A DNA stretch of 64,000 nucleotides from positions 1 through 64,000 of the forward strand of contig CANNFD010000008.1 of assembly GCA_947503885.1 (NCBI GenBank). Direction: 5' to 3'. Position 1 is the stretch's first letter. Each line of letters starts with the position of its first letter. The translations under genes were made by a program, and so were the position numbers. This stretch comes from an uncultured Olleya sp. Lineage in GTDB: Bacteria; Bacteroidota; Bacteroidia; Flavobacteriales; Flavobacteriaceae. Below the pieces are notes generated by a model, which searched no databases, was not told where the DNA came from, and worked only from the letters and a program-made list of their open reading frames with translations. Below are positions 6,485 through 15,037 of the stretch, piece by piece.

Positions 6485-6637
6485 TAGTTATATGAGGATA
6501 AATATATAGTATTTTATTCTAATTTATTCCATTTTGGAATGATAAGAGGAACTTTTGTTCCTGTTTACGTGATTTTGATAATAGAGTAAAACAGTTAATT
6601 GTTAACCTAATGTGTCTACTTAAATTATAATTATTAA

Positions 6638-6680
6638 GTGCCTTATATCGTAAATATAATAGAGATATAAGGCGACTTAA
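6638..6680 (-). terminator. Hairpin directly after the M3 peptidase stop codon
   Basis: GCCTTATATC (6640-6649) pairs with GATATAAGGC (6664-6673); the stem extends by TTAAGT/ACTTAA with one bulge. It starts two bases after the stop. There is no clear T run on the minus strand, so it may act as an RNA-stabilising hairpin as well as a terminator. Confidence 0.5.
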
Positions 6681-6681
6681 A

Positions 6682-8838
6682 TTAGTTTTTTGTTGTTACA
6701 GGAAATCCTCTGTCACGCATTAAAGCTTCGATTTTAGCATCACGACCTCTAAATTTTCTGTAAGCTTCTGCTGGATCCATACTGTTTCTTGGTGCAAATA
6801 GATACTTAACTAATTTGTCTGATAGTGCTTTGTCATAAAAACCGCCTGGAGCATCTTTAAATGCTTCTGAAGCATCACTTGTAAGCACATCTGCCCACAT
6901 GTAACCATAATATGCAGTTGCATACCCTTCGCCAGAAAAAACGTGTCCAAAATGTGGTGTTCTGTGTCGCATTGGTAACTCTTTTGGCATTTTTAGTGCT
7001 GCCAAAGTTTCGCGTTCAAAGGTTTCGATATTTATATTTTCTGGATTTGCTAGATGTAATTTCATATCCATTAATGCAGATGCTAGATACTCGGTTGTAC
7101 CAAATCCTTGATTAAAAGTTGAGGCTTTTTTAATTTTAGCAACTAAACTTGCAGGAATTGGTTGTCCGGTTTTATTATGTACTAAAAATTGATTGATCAC
7201 TTCGTCTGTAGACAACCAACGCTCTAATAACTGACTCTGAAACTCGGTATAATCTCTAACACCACCATTTAAAGTTGGATATTTTACATTGGATGAAAAG
7301 AAGTGTAGTGCGTGCCCAAACTCATGAAAAAAGGTTTCGGCATCGTCCCATGAGATTAATACAGCTTCTCCGGGTGCAGCCTTTACAAAGTTTGAGTTGT
7401 TAGAAGCTAATACTGTTTTTGGGCCATCAAAAGTAGTGTGGCTTCTGTATGTTGTTGCCCAAGCACCTGATCGTTTTCCTGGTCTTGCAAAGGGGTCTAA
7501 ATACCATAGACCAATATGCTTATTAGTGTCTTTGTCTGTAACTTCCCAAACTTTTACATCTTCATGAAATACTGGAACTTTACCTTCCTTAACAGGGGTG
7601 AATTTATAATTAAATAAGCGTCCTGCTGTGTAAAACAAAGCTTGTGTTAATTTGTCTAGCTGCAAGTATTGTTTTACCTCGTCACTATCTAAATCGTATT
7701 TTTTTTGTCGTACTTTTTCTGCATAAAAACGGTAATCCCATGCTGCAATTTCTATAGTATCGCCAGCTGCATCTGCAACCTCCTGCATATCTGCAACTTC
7801 TTCTTTAACTCTTGCTATTGCTGCAGGCCAAACCGCCTCCATTAATCCCATTGCATTTTCTGGTGTTTTAGCCATACGGTCTTGTAAACGCCATTCGGCA
7901 TAATTGTTATAACCTAAAAGCTTTACACGCTCTCTGCGTAGTTTTAAAATGTCTGCGATAAGTGTTTTGTTATCATATTGGTCACCGTTATCTCCTCTAG
8001 AATAATAGTTGGTCCAAACCTGCTTACGTAATTCGCGCTCCGTACTATAAGTTAAAAATGGGTCCATTGACGACCTTGTATTGGTAATAGCGTATAAACC
8101 CTCTTTACCATTATCTGATGCTATTTTTGCTGCAGATTTTATAAAACCATCACTTAAACCTCCTAATTGGTCTTTGGTTAAGTAGGTAATATAGTTTTCC
8201 TCGTCATGTAAAACGTTGTCTCCAAACTTATTATATAGTGTGGATAATTCTTTATTGATTTGTGCATAGCGCTTTTTCTTAGCATCGTCAAGCTCGGCAC
8301 CATTCATTTCAAAACGTTTGTAAATAAGTGCTACAACACGTTGTTGGTCAGCTTCTAGGGGTGTGGTTTGAGAAGCATCATAAACAGCTTTAATACGATT
8401 AAATAATGCTTTGTTTTGATTGATTTTTGAGCTGTACTCTGATAGTTTTGGTGCTAATTTACCTTGTACTTCTCTAAATTCTGGACTACTTAAATTACTA
8501 CTAAAAATACCATAGTAAGTAAAGACATTGTCTAAACTGCTTCCGGCACGCTCCATAGCTTCAATAGTATTTTTAAATGTTGGTGCTTCTGGATTATTGG
8601 CAATTGCTTCAATATCTTTTAAGCCTTGTGCCATACCCTCAATAACAGCAGACTCTATCTGGTCAACCTTCATCTTATCAAAAGCAGGCACACCACCATA
8701 AGGTCCTGTGTAGTCTTGAAGTAATATATTGTCACTCATGGTTTTGGTGTTTTCTGAGGGTTCAGTTTTGTTTTTACAACTTGTACTAAATAGAAGAATC
8801 GTGCAAGTTAGGATGGAAAATAGGTTGTTTTTTTTCAT
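6682..8838 (-). CDS. dcp: M3 family peptidyl-dipeptidase (Dcp-like), lipoprotein
   Basis: A 718-residue zinc metallopeptidase of family M3, which removes dipeptides from the C-termini of peptides. The HEFGH zinc motif sits near residue 505 within ETFFHEFGHALHFF, and the usual downstream glutamate region follows. The length matches Dcp. The N-terminus carries a lipoprotein signal with lipobox ending STSC at about residue 21, placing the enzyme in the periplasm or outer membrane rather than the cytosol. It is followed by a strong hairpin and is separated from the upstream cyclophilin gene by 42 bp, so the two may be co-transcribed. Confidence 0.92.
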   Translation of the reverse strand: MKKNNLFSILTCTILLFSTSCKNKTEPSENTKTMSDNILLQDYTGPYGGVPAFDKMKVDQIESAVIEGMAQGLKDIEAIANNPEAPTFKNTIEAMERAGSSLDNVFTYYGIFSSNLSSPEFREVQGKLAPKLSEYSSKINQNKALFNRIKAVYDASQTTPLEADQQRVVALIYKRFEMNGAELDDAKKKRYAQINKELSTLYNKFGDNVLHDEENYITYLTKDQLGGLSDGFIKSAAKIASDNGKEGLYAITNTRSSMDPFLTYSTERELRKQVWTNYYSRGDNGDQYDNKTLIADILKLRRERVKLLGYNNYAEWRLQDRMAKTPENAMGLMEAVWPAAIARVKEEVADMQEVADAAGDTIEIAAWDYRFYAEKVRQKKYDLDSDEVKQYLQLDKLTQALFYTAGRLFNYKFTPVKEGKVPVFHEDVKVWEVTDKDTNKHIGLWYLDPFARPGKRSGAWATTYRSHTTFDGPKTVLASNNSNFVKAAPGEAVLISWDDAETFFHEFGHALHFFSSNVKYPTLNGGVRDYTEFQSQLLERWLSTDEVINQFLVHNKTGQPIPASLVAKIKKASTFNQGFGTTEYLASALMDMKLHLANPENINIETFERETLAALKMPKELPMRHRTPHFGHVFSGEGYATAYYGYMWADVLTSDASEAFKDAPGGFYDKALSDKLVKYLFAPRNSMDPAEAYRKFRGRDAKIEALMRDRGFPVTTKN

Positions 8839-8880
8839 AAATAAGATAATTTCAGCTTAAAAATACTTAAAAGTAAAGTG

Positions 8881-9567
8881 TTAGTCTATAATTTTTACTG
8901 TTTTAATATAGATATTGGTTAGTGGCCAGTCGGACTCGTCAACATCGACCGCATTAATTTTATCGACAATGTCCATGCCTTTAATAACTTTGCCAAAAAT
9001 AGTAAAATCACCATCTAAATGGTAGGCGTCTTGTTGGGTTATAAAAAACTCGTAAGGCGATGCTAATTTGTGTGGATTTTCTATCTCGCTGCTAGGCATA
9101 GATATTACCCCTCTTTTATGTGTGTAACCACGTTTTGTATCTGTTGGTAGCAAGTAATGCCCAATTTTTCTGCGCTTTGCAGCTACTTTAATATTGTCTG
9201 TATTACCACCTTGAATAATAAAGTTTTTTACCACTCGATGAAACTGTGTATTGTCAAAAGCACCTTGTTTAGTTAAAAATATAAAATTAGCACGATGAAA
9301 CTTAGTTTTGTCATATAACAGTAGGTCAATGTCCCCAACGGATGTGACAATACGCACTTTGTTTTCTTTATTTTTGGGTTCGTACTCTAAGAAAAACTCC
9401 ATTGCATTATCTTCTGTTAGATAAGGGAATTCCCGCTTTGGAGTGGTGTCTTTAGTGCTAGTTTTTACCACTGTTTTGGAAGTGTTTTTTGTAGTTTTAG
9501 CTTTGGATTGTTTATCTTCACAATTAAGAAATAAAAAACATAAACCAACCAATAGTAATCCGCGCAT
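8881..9567 (-). CDS. Cyclophilin-type peptidyl-prolyl isomerase, lipoprotein
   Basis: A periplasmic cyclophilin catalysing proline cis-trans isomerisation. The motif FHRVVKNFIIQGG is the cyclophilin active-site signature, and the domain covers about residues 70-228. I chose the start at 9567 (MRGLLLVGLCFLFLNC), which gives a compact lipoprotein signal with lipobox FLNC; an ATG ten codons earlier (9597) would overlap the divergent hydrolase gene. The linker after the signal is rich in lysine and threonine. Its start lies only 7 bp from that of the divergent NUDIX gene. Confidence 0.88.
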   Translation of the reverse strand: MRGLLLVGLCFLFLNCEDKQSKAKTTKNTSKTVVKTSTKDTTPKREFPYLTEDNAMEFFLEYEPKNKENKVRIVTSVGDIDLLLYDKTKFHRANFIFLTKQGAFDNTQFHRVVKNFIIQGGNTDNIKVAAKRRKIGHYLLPTDTKRGYTHKRGVISMPSSEIENPHKLASPYEFFITQQDAYHLDGDFTIFGKVIKGMDIVDKINAVDVDESDWPLTNIYIKTVKIID

Positions 9568-9574
9568 TTTTAAA

Positions 9575-10216
9575 ATGAATTTTAATGAATTTATCATAGC
9601 GTTACCAAAAATAAAAAATATACCGTTGCCAGCCGAAGCTTCGCAGTTTAAAATGATCCCGCCTTACAGACGTGAGTTGATAAGGCAACAATCAACTACT
9701 GTTAAAAATGCAAAGCAAAGCGCAGTTTTAGCATTGTTTTATCCTGATTTAGAGGCACAAACCAAATTGGTTTTAATTTTAAGAAAAACCTATAAAGGGG
9801 TACATTCTGGACAAGTTGGATTTCCGGGAGGTAAAGTAGAACAACAGGACGCTACATTAATGCATACTGCTTTGCGCGAAACACATGAAGAGGTTGGGGT
9901 GTCTCCGGATTTGGTGACTGTTTATAAAAAAATGACACAAGTTTACATCCATCCAAGTAATTTTTATGTGCAACCTTTTATAGGCGCAGCAACAAAAACC
10001 CCAATTTTTATTAAACAAGAAGAAGAAGTCGAAGATGTGTTAGAAGTACATTTGTCCGATTTGTTAAATGAAAACAATTTGACTAATACCATTGTAAAAA
10101 CTAGCTATGGTGTTGATGTTGAGGTGCCTGCCTTTAATTTGAATAATCATTTGGTTTGGGGTGCAACCGCAATGATGTTAAGTGAAGTCAAAGACTTGTT
10201 AAAAGCAAGCCTTTAA
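9575..10216 (+). CDS. CoA pyrophosphatase (NUDIX hydrolase)
   Basis: A 214-residue NUDIX hydrolase. The NUDIX box reads GGKVEQQDATLM...ALRETHEEVGV; aspartate replaces the first glutamate, which is common in CoA pyrophosphatases. The upstream MIPPYRRELI and the SGQVGFPGGK stretch are typical of enzymes that cleave CoA to 4'-phosphopantetheine and 3',5'-ADP. The start MNFNEFIIALPKIKN fits relatives in length; longer upstream frames are non-homologous. It is divergent from the cyclophilin gene and 47 bp ahead of plsC. Confidence 0.88.
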   Translation: MNFNEFIIALPKIKNIPLPAEASQFKMIPPYRRELIRQQSTTVKNAKQSAVLALFYPDLEAQTKLVLILRKTYKGVHSGQVGFPGGKVEQQDATLMHTALRETHEEVGVSPDLVTVYKKMTQVYIHPSNFYVQPFIGAATKTPIFIKQEEEVEDVLEVHLSDLLNENNLTNTIVKTSYGVDVEVPAFNLNNHLVWGATAMMLSEVKDLLKASL

Positions 10217-10230
10217 CCTAAAGGTTTTTT

Positions 10231-10238
10231 TATATTTG
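10231..10238 (+). promoter_or_regulatory. Possible Bacteroidota -7 box before plsC
   Basis: TATATTTG matches the TAnnTTTG -7 consensus, 26 bp before the start codon. No convincing -33 TTG at the usual distance, so it is only a candidate. Confidence 0.35.
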
Positions 10239-10263
10239 TACTAACTAAATATCTAAACTAATT

Positions 10264-11067
10264 ATGGGGTTATTTAAAAAAAATCCTTTTGGACATATAC
10301 TTTTTGTAAAAAAATGGTTAATCAGAATTTTAGGTCTGTTAACACATAGACGCTTTAGAGGGTTTAATGATTTGCAAATTGAAGGGTCCGAAATTATAAA
10401 AAACTTACCGGATACTAATGTGCTTTTTATATCTAATCACCAAACTTATTTTGCAGATGTGATTGCGATGTTTCATGTATTTAATGCTAGTCTAAGTAAT
10501 AGAAAAGACAATATTAAAAATGTGGGGTATTTATGGAATCCAAAATTAAACATGTATTATGTTGCTGCTAAAGAAACCATGAAATCTGGTTTGTTGCCAA
10601 AAATATTTGCTTATACCGGATCTATTAGTATTGAGCGTACTTGGCGTAGCGAAGGTAAAGATGTTAATAGACAAGTAAAAATGTCTGATATATCTGCCAT
10701 AAAAACAGCTTTGGACGATGGTTGGGTAGTAACGTTTCCGCAAGGGACAACAACACCTTTTAAGCCAATCCGTAAAGGAACTGCACACATTATAAAACGT
10801 TATAAGCCTGTTGTAGTGCCTATAGTAATTGATGGTTTTAGACGTAGTTTTGATAAAAAAGGATTACGTATTAAAAAGAAAAACGTATACCAATCTTTTG
10901 AAATTAAAGAACCACTACAAATTGATTATGATAATGAAACTATTGCAGAAATTGTAGAAAAAATAGAGTATGCTATAGAGCAGCATCCTTCATTTTTAAA
11001 GGTTATACCTCAAGAAGAATTATTAGCTCAAGAAGAGCTTAATAAACAACGTGAGTTTTTAACTTAA
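10264..11067 (+). CDS. 1-acyl-sn-glycerol-3-phosphate acyltransferase (PlsC family)
   Basis: A 267-residue membrane-associated acyltransferase that adds the second acyl chain in phosphatidic acid synthesis, or acylates a related lipid. The catalytic NHQTYFAD block (HX4D) lies near residue 60, and the PQGTTTPF substrate block near residue 160. The N-terminus is basic and amphipathic. The gene ends before a long perfect palindrome that serves as a bidirectional terminator. Confidence 0.88.
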   Translation: MGLFKKNPFGHILFVKKWLIRILGLLTHRRFRGFNDLQIEGSEIIKNLPDTNVLFISNHQTYFADVIAMFHVFNASLSNRKDNIKNVGYLWNPKLNMYYVAAKETMKSGLLPKIFAYTGSISIERTWRSEGKDVNRQVKMSDISAIKTALDDGWVVTFPQGTTTPFKPIRKGTAHIIKRYKPVVVPIVIDGFRRSFDKKGLRIKKKNVYQSFEIKEPLQIDYDNETIAEIVEKIEYAIEQHPSFLKVIPQEELLAQEELNKQREFLT

Positions 11068-11099
11068 TTTGCAATTACTAATAGTAATTAAACACTAAA

Positions 11100-11138
11100 A
11101 AAAAAGCATCAAAATAAATTTATTTTGATGCTTTTTTT
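11100..11138. terminator. Bidirectional terminator between convergent genes
   Basis: A 36-base perfect palindrome (11101-11136) with stem AAAAAGCATCAAAATAAA and T runs on both strands. It separates plsC from the convergent sigma-factor operon. Confidence 0.9.
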
Positions 11139-11156
11139 ATTGGTAGTACTCTAAAA

Positions 11157-11789
11157 CTAGACTTCAATTTTCTTTAGTTCTTTGTAGTTTTTGTTTAAAC
11201 GTTTTAATAAAATACCATATATTAATTTGTAGAATAGCCATATTATAGTGACAAAAACTATTGTAAACAAAGCAAATATCCCAATCATGGTTAAAAACTG
11301 AGCGTTGTTAAAATGTTCAATTTTTTCAATTAAAATAGGATCGTGTTTACTAGTATAATAAAATGCAAAAATCATTGATACCGATGCCATAATTAGATTA
11401 TATAGTACATAGTATTTGATGATTTTTCTGGTTTTTAAAATGTTTTTCATTAAACGTCTAGCGTTGTCCGTAACAGAAATTGATTTATGGGATTTGTATA
11501 ATAAATACACAAAAACCATAATAATAGCATAAGACAATACGCTTAAAATAATAAACGTGTTACTGGTGTACATCTCATCATGTTTGGCTCTGTAAGTGTC
11601 CGACATAAAAAAGGGTAAGGTGTTAATTATAATCCAAAACACCAGTTCTGCAACACTAATATAAAACAACGTCTTAACAATAGACGATGATTTTTTTAAT
11701 AGCATTGGATATATTTGGTTAGCAGATTTTTTTTCAAATTTATCTTCGCTTTTAACCCAATCTTTTTTCAATAATTCTAATTCATCCAT
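11157..11789 (-). CDS. Four-helix membrane protein paired with ECF sigma factor
   Basis: A 210-residue protein with a cytoplasmic N-terminal segment of about 38 residues (MDELELLKKDWVK) and membrane helices near 40-62, 79-100, 124-145 and 160-190. The start lies 3 bp after the sigma-factor stop, so the two are surely co-transcribed. Proteins in this position with a short charged N-terminus often act as anti-sigma factors; that role is inferred from position only. No zinc-finger motif is seen. Confidence 0.75.
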   Translation of the reverse strand: MDELELLKKDWVKSEDKFEKKSANQIYPMLLKKSSSIVKTLFYISVAELVFWIIINTLPFFMSDTYRAKHDEMYTSNTFIILSVLSYAIIMVFVYLLYKSHKSISVTDNARRLMKNILKTRKIIKYYVLYNLIMASVSMIFAFYYTSKHDPILIEKIEHFNNAQFLTMIGIFALFTIVFVTIIWLFYKLIYGILLKRLNKNYKELKKIEV

Positions 11790-11792
11790 AGG

Positions 11793-12287
11793 TTAAGGAT
11801 TTAGTATGGTTCTTAATTTAGTTTTCACTCTATTCATTTTCACTCTTGCATTCACTTCTGTGATACCCATTGTTTCACTTATTTCTCTGTAATTTTTGTC
11901 TTCTAAATATAAAAAGACTAACGCTTTTTCGATATCATTTAATTGGTGGACCGCGTTATATAATAACTTTAATTGTTCTTCCTCTGTATTATCATATTCT
12001 TCAGCACTAATTTTAAACTGTACAGTATCAAATTGCTGTGTATTAATTGTACGTTTAGACTTGCGGTATAATGTAATTGCGGTATTTAACCCAACACGAT
12101 ACATCCAGGTGCTAAACTTACTATCTCCTCTAAACTTCGGGAAGGCCTTCCATAATTGGATGGTTATTTCCTGAAACAAATCGTTGTGCGCATCATAGTT
12201 ATTGGTATAAAGTCTACAAACTTTATGCACAATATTCTGGTTTTGCTCAAGCAATTCGACAAAATCTTGTTCTAGTGGTTTACTCAA
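11793..12287 (-). CDS. ECF-type RNA polymerase sigma factor
   Basis: A 164-residue sigma-70 family factor of the extracytoplasmic function class. Region 2 is seen in NNYDAHNDLFQEITIQLW and FSTWMYRVGLNTAI. Region 4 ends in an HTH (NYREISETMGITEVNARVKMNRVKTKL) that reads the -35 element. It directs transcription of its own set of promoters in response to an envelope or other signal. It is followed after 3 bp by a membrane protein that probably controls it. Confidence 0.92.
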   Translation of the reverse strand: MSKPLEQDFVELLEQNQNIVHKVCRLYTNNYDAHNDLFQEITIQLWKAFPKFRGDSKFSTWMYRVGLNTAITLYRKSKRTINTQQFDTVQFKISAEEYDNTEEEQLKLLYNAVHQLNDIEKALVFLYLEDKNYREISETMGITEVNARVKMNRVKTKLRTILNP

Positions 12288-12380
12288 TGGTTATTTAGTT
12301 TAATTATTAGTAGCTAAAGTTATTAAGGTGTTACATAATAAATGATTTTTTTTAATAAAATAAATTGGATTCTTAATTTA

Positions 12381-13043
12381 CTACTGTTTATGTTTTAATA
12401 AACCAATGACTATTAAAAACTGAGATAAAGCATAAGTAAACATAATACTAAAGTCTGCAAATGGTAATGGGGTATAAAACTTGTTTAATGCTAAAAGGCT
12501 ATCCGAAACCATAAAACAAATAGCGCCAATAAATACTAAATTATAACTTTTGTCCTTTTGACGTAAATAAGCAAAAGTTGACATTAATAAAATAACAAAC
12601 ATATATAATATTACAGGGATTAAAAGTTGGTCTAATCCGGGGTTTAATAACCAAAATAGCCCACATGCATAAACTAATAATAGTAATATAAAACCATATG
12701 GTTTTTTATTAGAATCTTGATGCTTAAAAAACACTAAGCAATACATAATATGAGCCATTAAAAAAGCTAATAAACCTAATATGAAAAATATTGGGTTTTT
12801 ATACACAAAAAGTAGAAGTACATCTCCTAAAAGCGAAAAAAATAATGCTAATGTTGTAAAGGTTTTTGTATGTTTTGAAAGGGTGTTGTTGTGTTTTGTA
12901 AAAAAGAAAATAAGGCTAATAACAACAAGCGGTTTTGATATATAATGGAGGTTTTCTAATCCATTTAAATTAGCTATTACCGTTTCGGTAAAAACAATGA
13001 TGGTAAAAATAATATAGAAAATAGATGTTGAGGTAAGCTTCAT
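12381..13043 (-). CDS. Lysoplasmalogenase (YhhN/TMEM86 family)
   Basis: A 220-residue integral membrane protein with seven to eight predicted helices throughout its length. The pattern ISKPLVVISLIFF near the start, LLGDVLLLF in the middle and GAICFMVSDSLLALNKF toward the end (conserved acidic residues within helices) marks the YhhN/TMEM86 family. TMEM86 members cleave the vinyl ether of lysoplasmalogens; the bacterial substrate is not certain. It is a single gene with its own promoter region. Confidence 0.85.
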   Translation of the reverse strand: MKLTSTSIFYIIFTIIVFTETVIANLNGLENLHYISKPLVVISLIFFFTKHNNTLSKHTKTFTTLALFFSLLGDVLLLFVYKNPIFFILGLLAFLMAHIMYCLVFFKHQDSNKKPYGFILLLLVYACGLFWLLNPGLDQLLIPVILYMFVILLMSTFAYLRQKDKSYNLVFIGAICFMVSDSLLALNKFYTPLPFADFSIMFTYALSQFLIVIGLLKHKQ

Positions 13044-13146
13044 TTATGATTGGTGTTTTAGCAAAAGTATACATTTCTTATTACTAAAAATCTTCATAAA
13101 CCACTAGAATAACTATTTATGAATATAGCGTAAGATCACTAATTTA

Positions 13147-13653
13147 CTAAAATAACGGAAGCTGTTCATATTGTGCAATTACATACAATTTACCACAAGC
13201 TCTAGCATCAGACAACGCATCGTGATGTTTTAAAGCAATGCTATGCACTTTGCAACAGGCGTCCAATTTTGCAGGTTTATAACCCTTTTTACGATACATT
13301 TTAAGTGTACACTCCCAACGTGGACCCATGACTAAATCTGTATGCGGTATGTTATAATCGCTCATTGTTTTTAGTAAAACCGTTCTGTCAAAAGCTTCGT
13401 TATGTGCAACAGTTACTATTCCTGAAATTCGTTTTTTAATCTCAGGATATACAGCTCTAAAATTAGGGGCAAATCTAGTATCATCTTCTGTAATACCATG
13501 GACTTGTTGGTTATGCCAATTATAGTCATTGTTTGGTGGTTGTATTAAGGCATGAAACTCGTCAATAATAACCCCATCTTTAAAGGTCACAATTCCAACC
13601 GAGCATATGTGGTGGCTTTTTGCAGTTTCAAAATCTATAGCAGCAAATGTCAT
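13147..13653 (-). CDS. DEDDh 3'-5' exonuclease (DnaQ-like)
   Basis: A 168-residue exonuclease domain of the DnaQ/epsilon type. ExoI motif: FAAIDFET at residues 2-9. ExoII: region of HNEAFDRTVL. ExoIII with the catalytic histidine: LKHHDALSDA near residue 145. It contains only the nuclease domain, so it is probably a stand-alone proofreading or repair nuclease rather than a polymerase III subunit. Confidence 0.87.
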   Translation of the reverse strand: MTFAAIDFETAKSHHICSVGIVTFKDGVIIDEFHALIQPPNNDYNWHNQQVHGITEDDTRFAPNFRAVYPEIKKRISGIVTVAHNEAFDRTVLLKTMSDYNIPHTDLVMGPRWECTLKMYRKKGYKPAKLDACCKVHSIALKHHDALSDARACGKLYVIAQYEQLPLF

Positions 13654-13693
13654 GGATAGGGTTTGAGTTTAGGAAGTAAAGTTAGGGAATTTA

Positions 13694-14116
13694 TTATTTA
13701 GGTTGTCTCCACAATAAAAAGGCCAATAAAAAACCAATTATCATGTAAATTCCATGTGCTATACGTATGTCATTTTCGGTTTGACCAATCAGGTTTTTAA
13801 CCATTGTACCCAGACTTAACCAGTAAATAAAAAAGGCAATTACAACCAAAATTATACTACCTACCGTACCGCTAACTAATAAAGGTTGCTTGGTGGTAAA
13901 GAAAAAATTTGCAGTTAATGCACCCCAAAAAAAGGTAAGCAAATAACCATTATCGGTGTAGTTTTTTAAAATTCGGCTAATAGTGTCTTCGTCTGAAGTA
14001 TTATCTATAGCTAGATAAATGTCAAATGCTATTAATAGTATAAATAAAGTAATTATTAAGTATTGGACCCTTTTAACAAAAGCATCGTTGTCTAATAGTT
14101 TGTTTAGTGATAGCAT
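13694..14116 (-). CDS. Small four-helix membrane protein, paralogue 1
   Basis: A 140-residue membrane protein with about four helices. A segment between helices 1 and 2 (ILKNYTDNGYLLTFFWGAL...TTKQPLL) resembles the same region of the next gene (VIKNWSYNKYFFITFLWGV...SKKPIL), so the two look like a tandem duplication. No catalytic motif is seen, and no function is recognised. It is 5 bp downstream of its paralogue, hence probably in one operon. Confidence 0.7.
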   Translation of the reverse strand: MLSLNKLLDNDAFVKRVQYLIITLFILLIAFDIYLAIDNTSDEDTISRILKNYTDNGYLLTFFWGALTANFFFTTKQPLLVSGTVGSIILVVIAFFIYWLSLGTMVKNLIGQTENDIRIAHGIYMIIGFLLAFLLWRQPK

Positions 14117-14121
14117 ACTTT

Positions 14122-14535
14122 TTAGTTGTTTAGTGTAAAATCTATTAGTTGCTCATGTCGTTGTGACCAGATAAAATGACCAAATAATAAGCCTGTAACC
14201 AATAGTAAAATTTGATATTCTGTTTTTATAATAAAGTCTTTAGCAAGTTTTCTGCCATATAGTATCATTAGTATTACGATAATGGCTAATAGTATTGGTG
14301 GGATTTCCCAATGGGTTATAAAAATATCAAGAATTGGTTTTTTGCTACCTAAAAAAAAGTGACCTCCAAAAACACCCCATAAAAAAGTGATAAAAAAGTA
14401 CTTATTATAACTCCAATTTTTAATCACAACGTTAATTGTATCGTTTTTATATCTATTAATATTTAAGATAGCATTTAATATAATTAATAAACCTATGGTG
14501 CTAAATACAATGATTTCGACAGTTTTAATAGACAT
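14122..14535 (-). CDS. Small four-helix membrane protein, paralogue 2
   Basis: A 137-residue protein of the same build as its neighbour: helices near 7-24, 45-63, 75-95 and 105-123. The shared core is NKYFFITFLWGVFGGHFFLGSK. It is the promoter-proximal gene of the pair. Function unknown. Confidence 0.7.
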   Translation of the reverse strand: MSIKTVEIIVFSTIGLLIILNAILNINRYKNDTINVVIKNWSYNKYFFITFLWGVFGGHFFLGSKKPILDIFITHWEIPPILLAIIVILMILYGRKLAKDFIIKTEYQILLLVTGLLFGHFIWSQRHEQLIDFTLNN

Positions 14536-14713
14536 AAACAGTTGGCTTTAAGTACTTAAAGTTATGGTTTTTGTGCTATAATACCAATAGGTTTGATTAC
14601 ATAATTATAATTACATACAATTCAGCTTAAAAAAAATACAGTTGAGTCATCTCTTTTTTATAAAACAGGAGTTGTGATGGATATTTGTGGTATTAACTTA
14701 TAAACCAATAATT

Positions 14714-14881
14714 ATGTTTAAAATTGCTATCACAGTCGCCTTGTTTGTAAGTAGTTTGCTACAAATGCCAAATGTTAATCAAACGGAAACAATAAAGACA
14801 TTAAGTTTGGGAGAGCAGCATAAAATCCAAACTTGTTTAAGTATTTTGCAACCTCAAATAAAAAGCACTAAATCTGGATGA
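14714..14881 (+). CDS. Possible small secreted peptide
   Basis: A 55-codon frame with ATG at 14714 (a GTG nine codons earlier is also in frame). The N-terminus MFKIAITVALFVSSLLQ looks like a signal sequence; the remaining ~35 residues are polar. It precedes the LytS operon by 156 bp. No family recognised; it could be a chance frame. Confidence 0.4.
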   Translation: MFKIAITVALFVSSLLQMPNVNQTETIKTLSLGEQHKIQTCLSILQPQIKSTKSG

Positions 14882-15037
14882 TGTTACAAACTAATTTAAA
14901 TTGCTTGACAAACACATCAATCCAATAACTACATTAAATCAAATAAAACTCTGTAACTTTTTACTAAATTTAAACCAAATACAGAGTCTGATTTTAATGA
15001 CCCTAACCTAATAATTAACTAAAGCCAATAAATAATA

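Noticed and set aside
9443-9574. N-terminal extension of the NUDIX protein
   Set aside because: The extra 44 residues are antisense to the cyclophilin signal and linker, and relatives start at the MNFNEF-type position.
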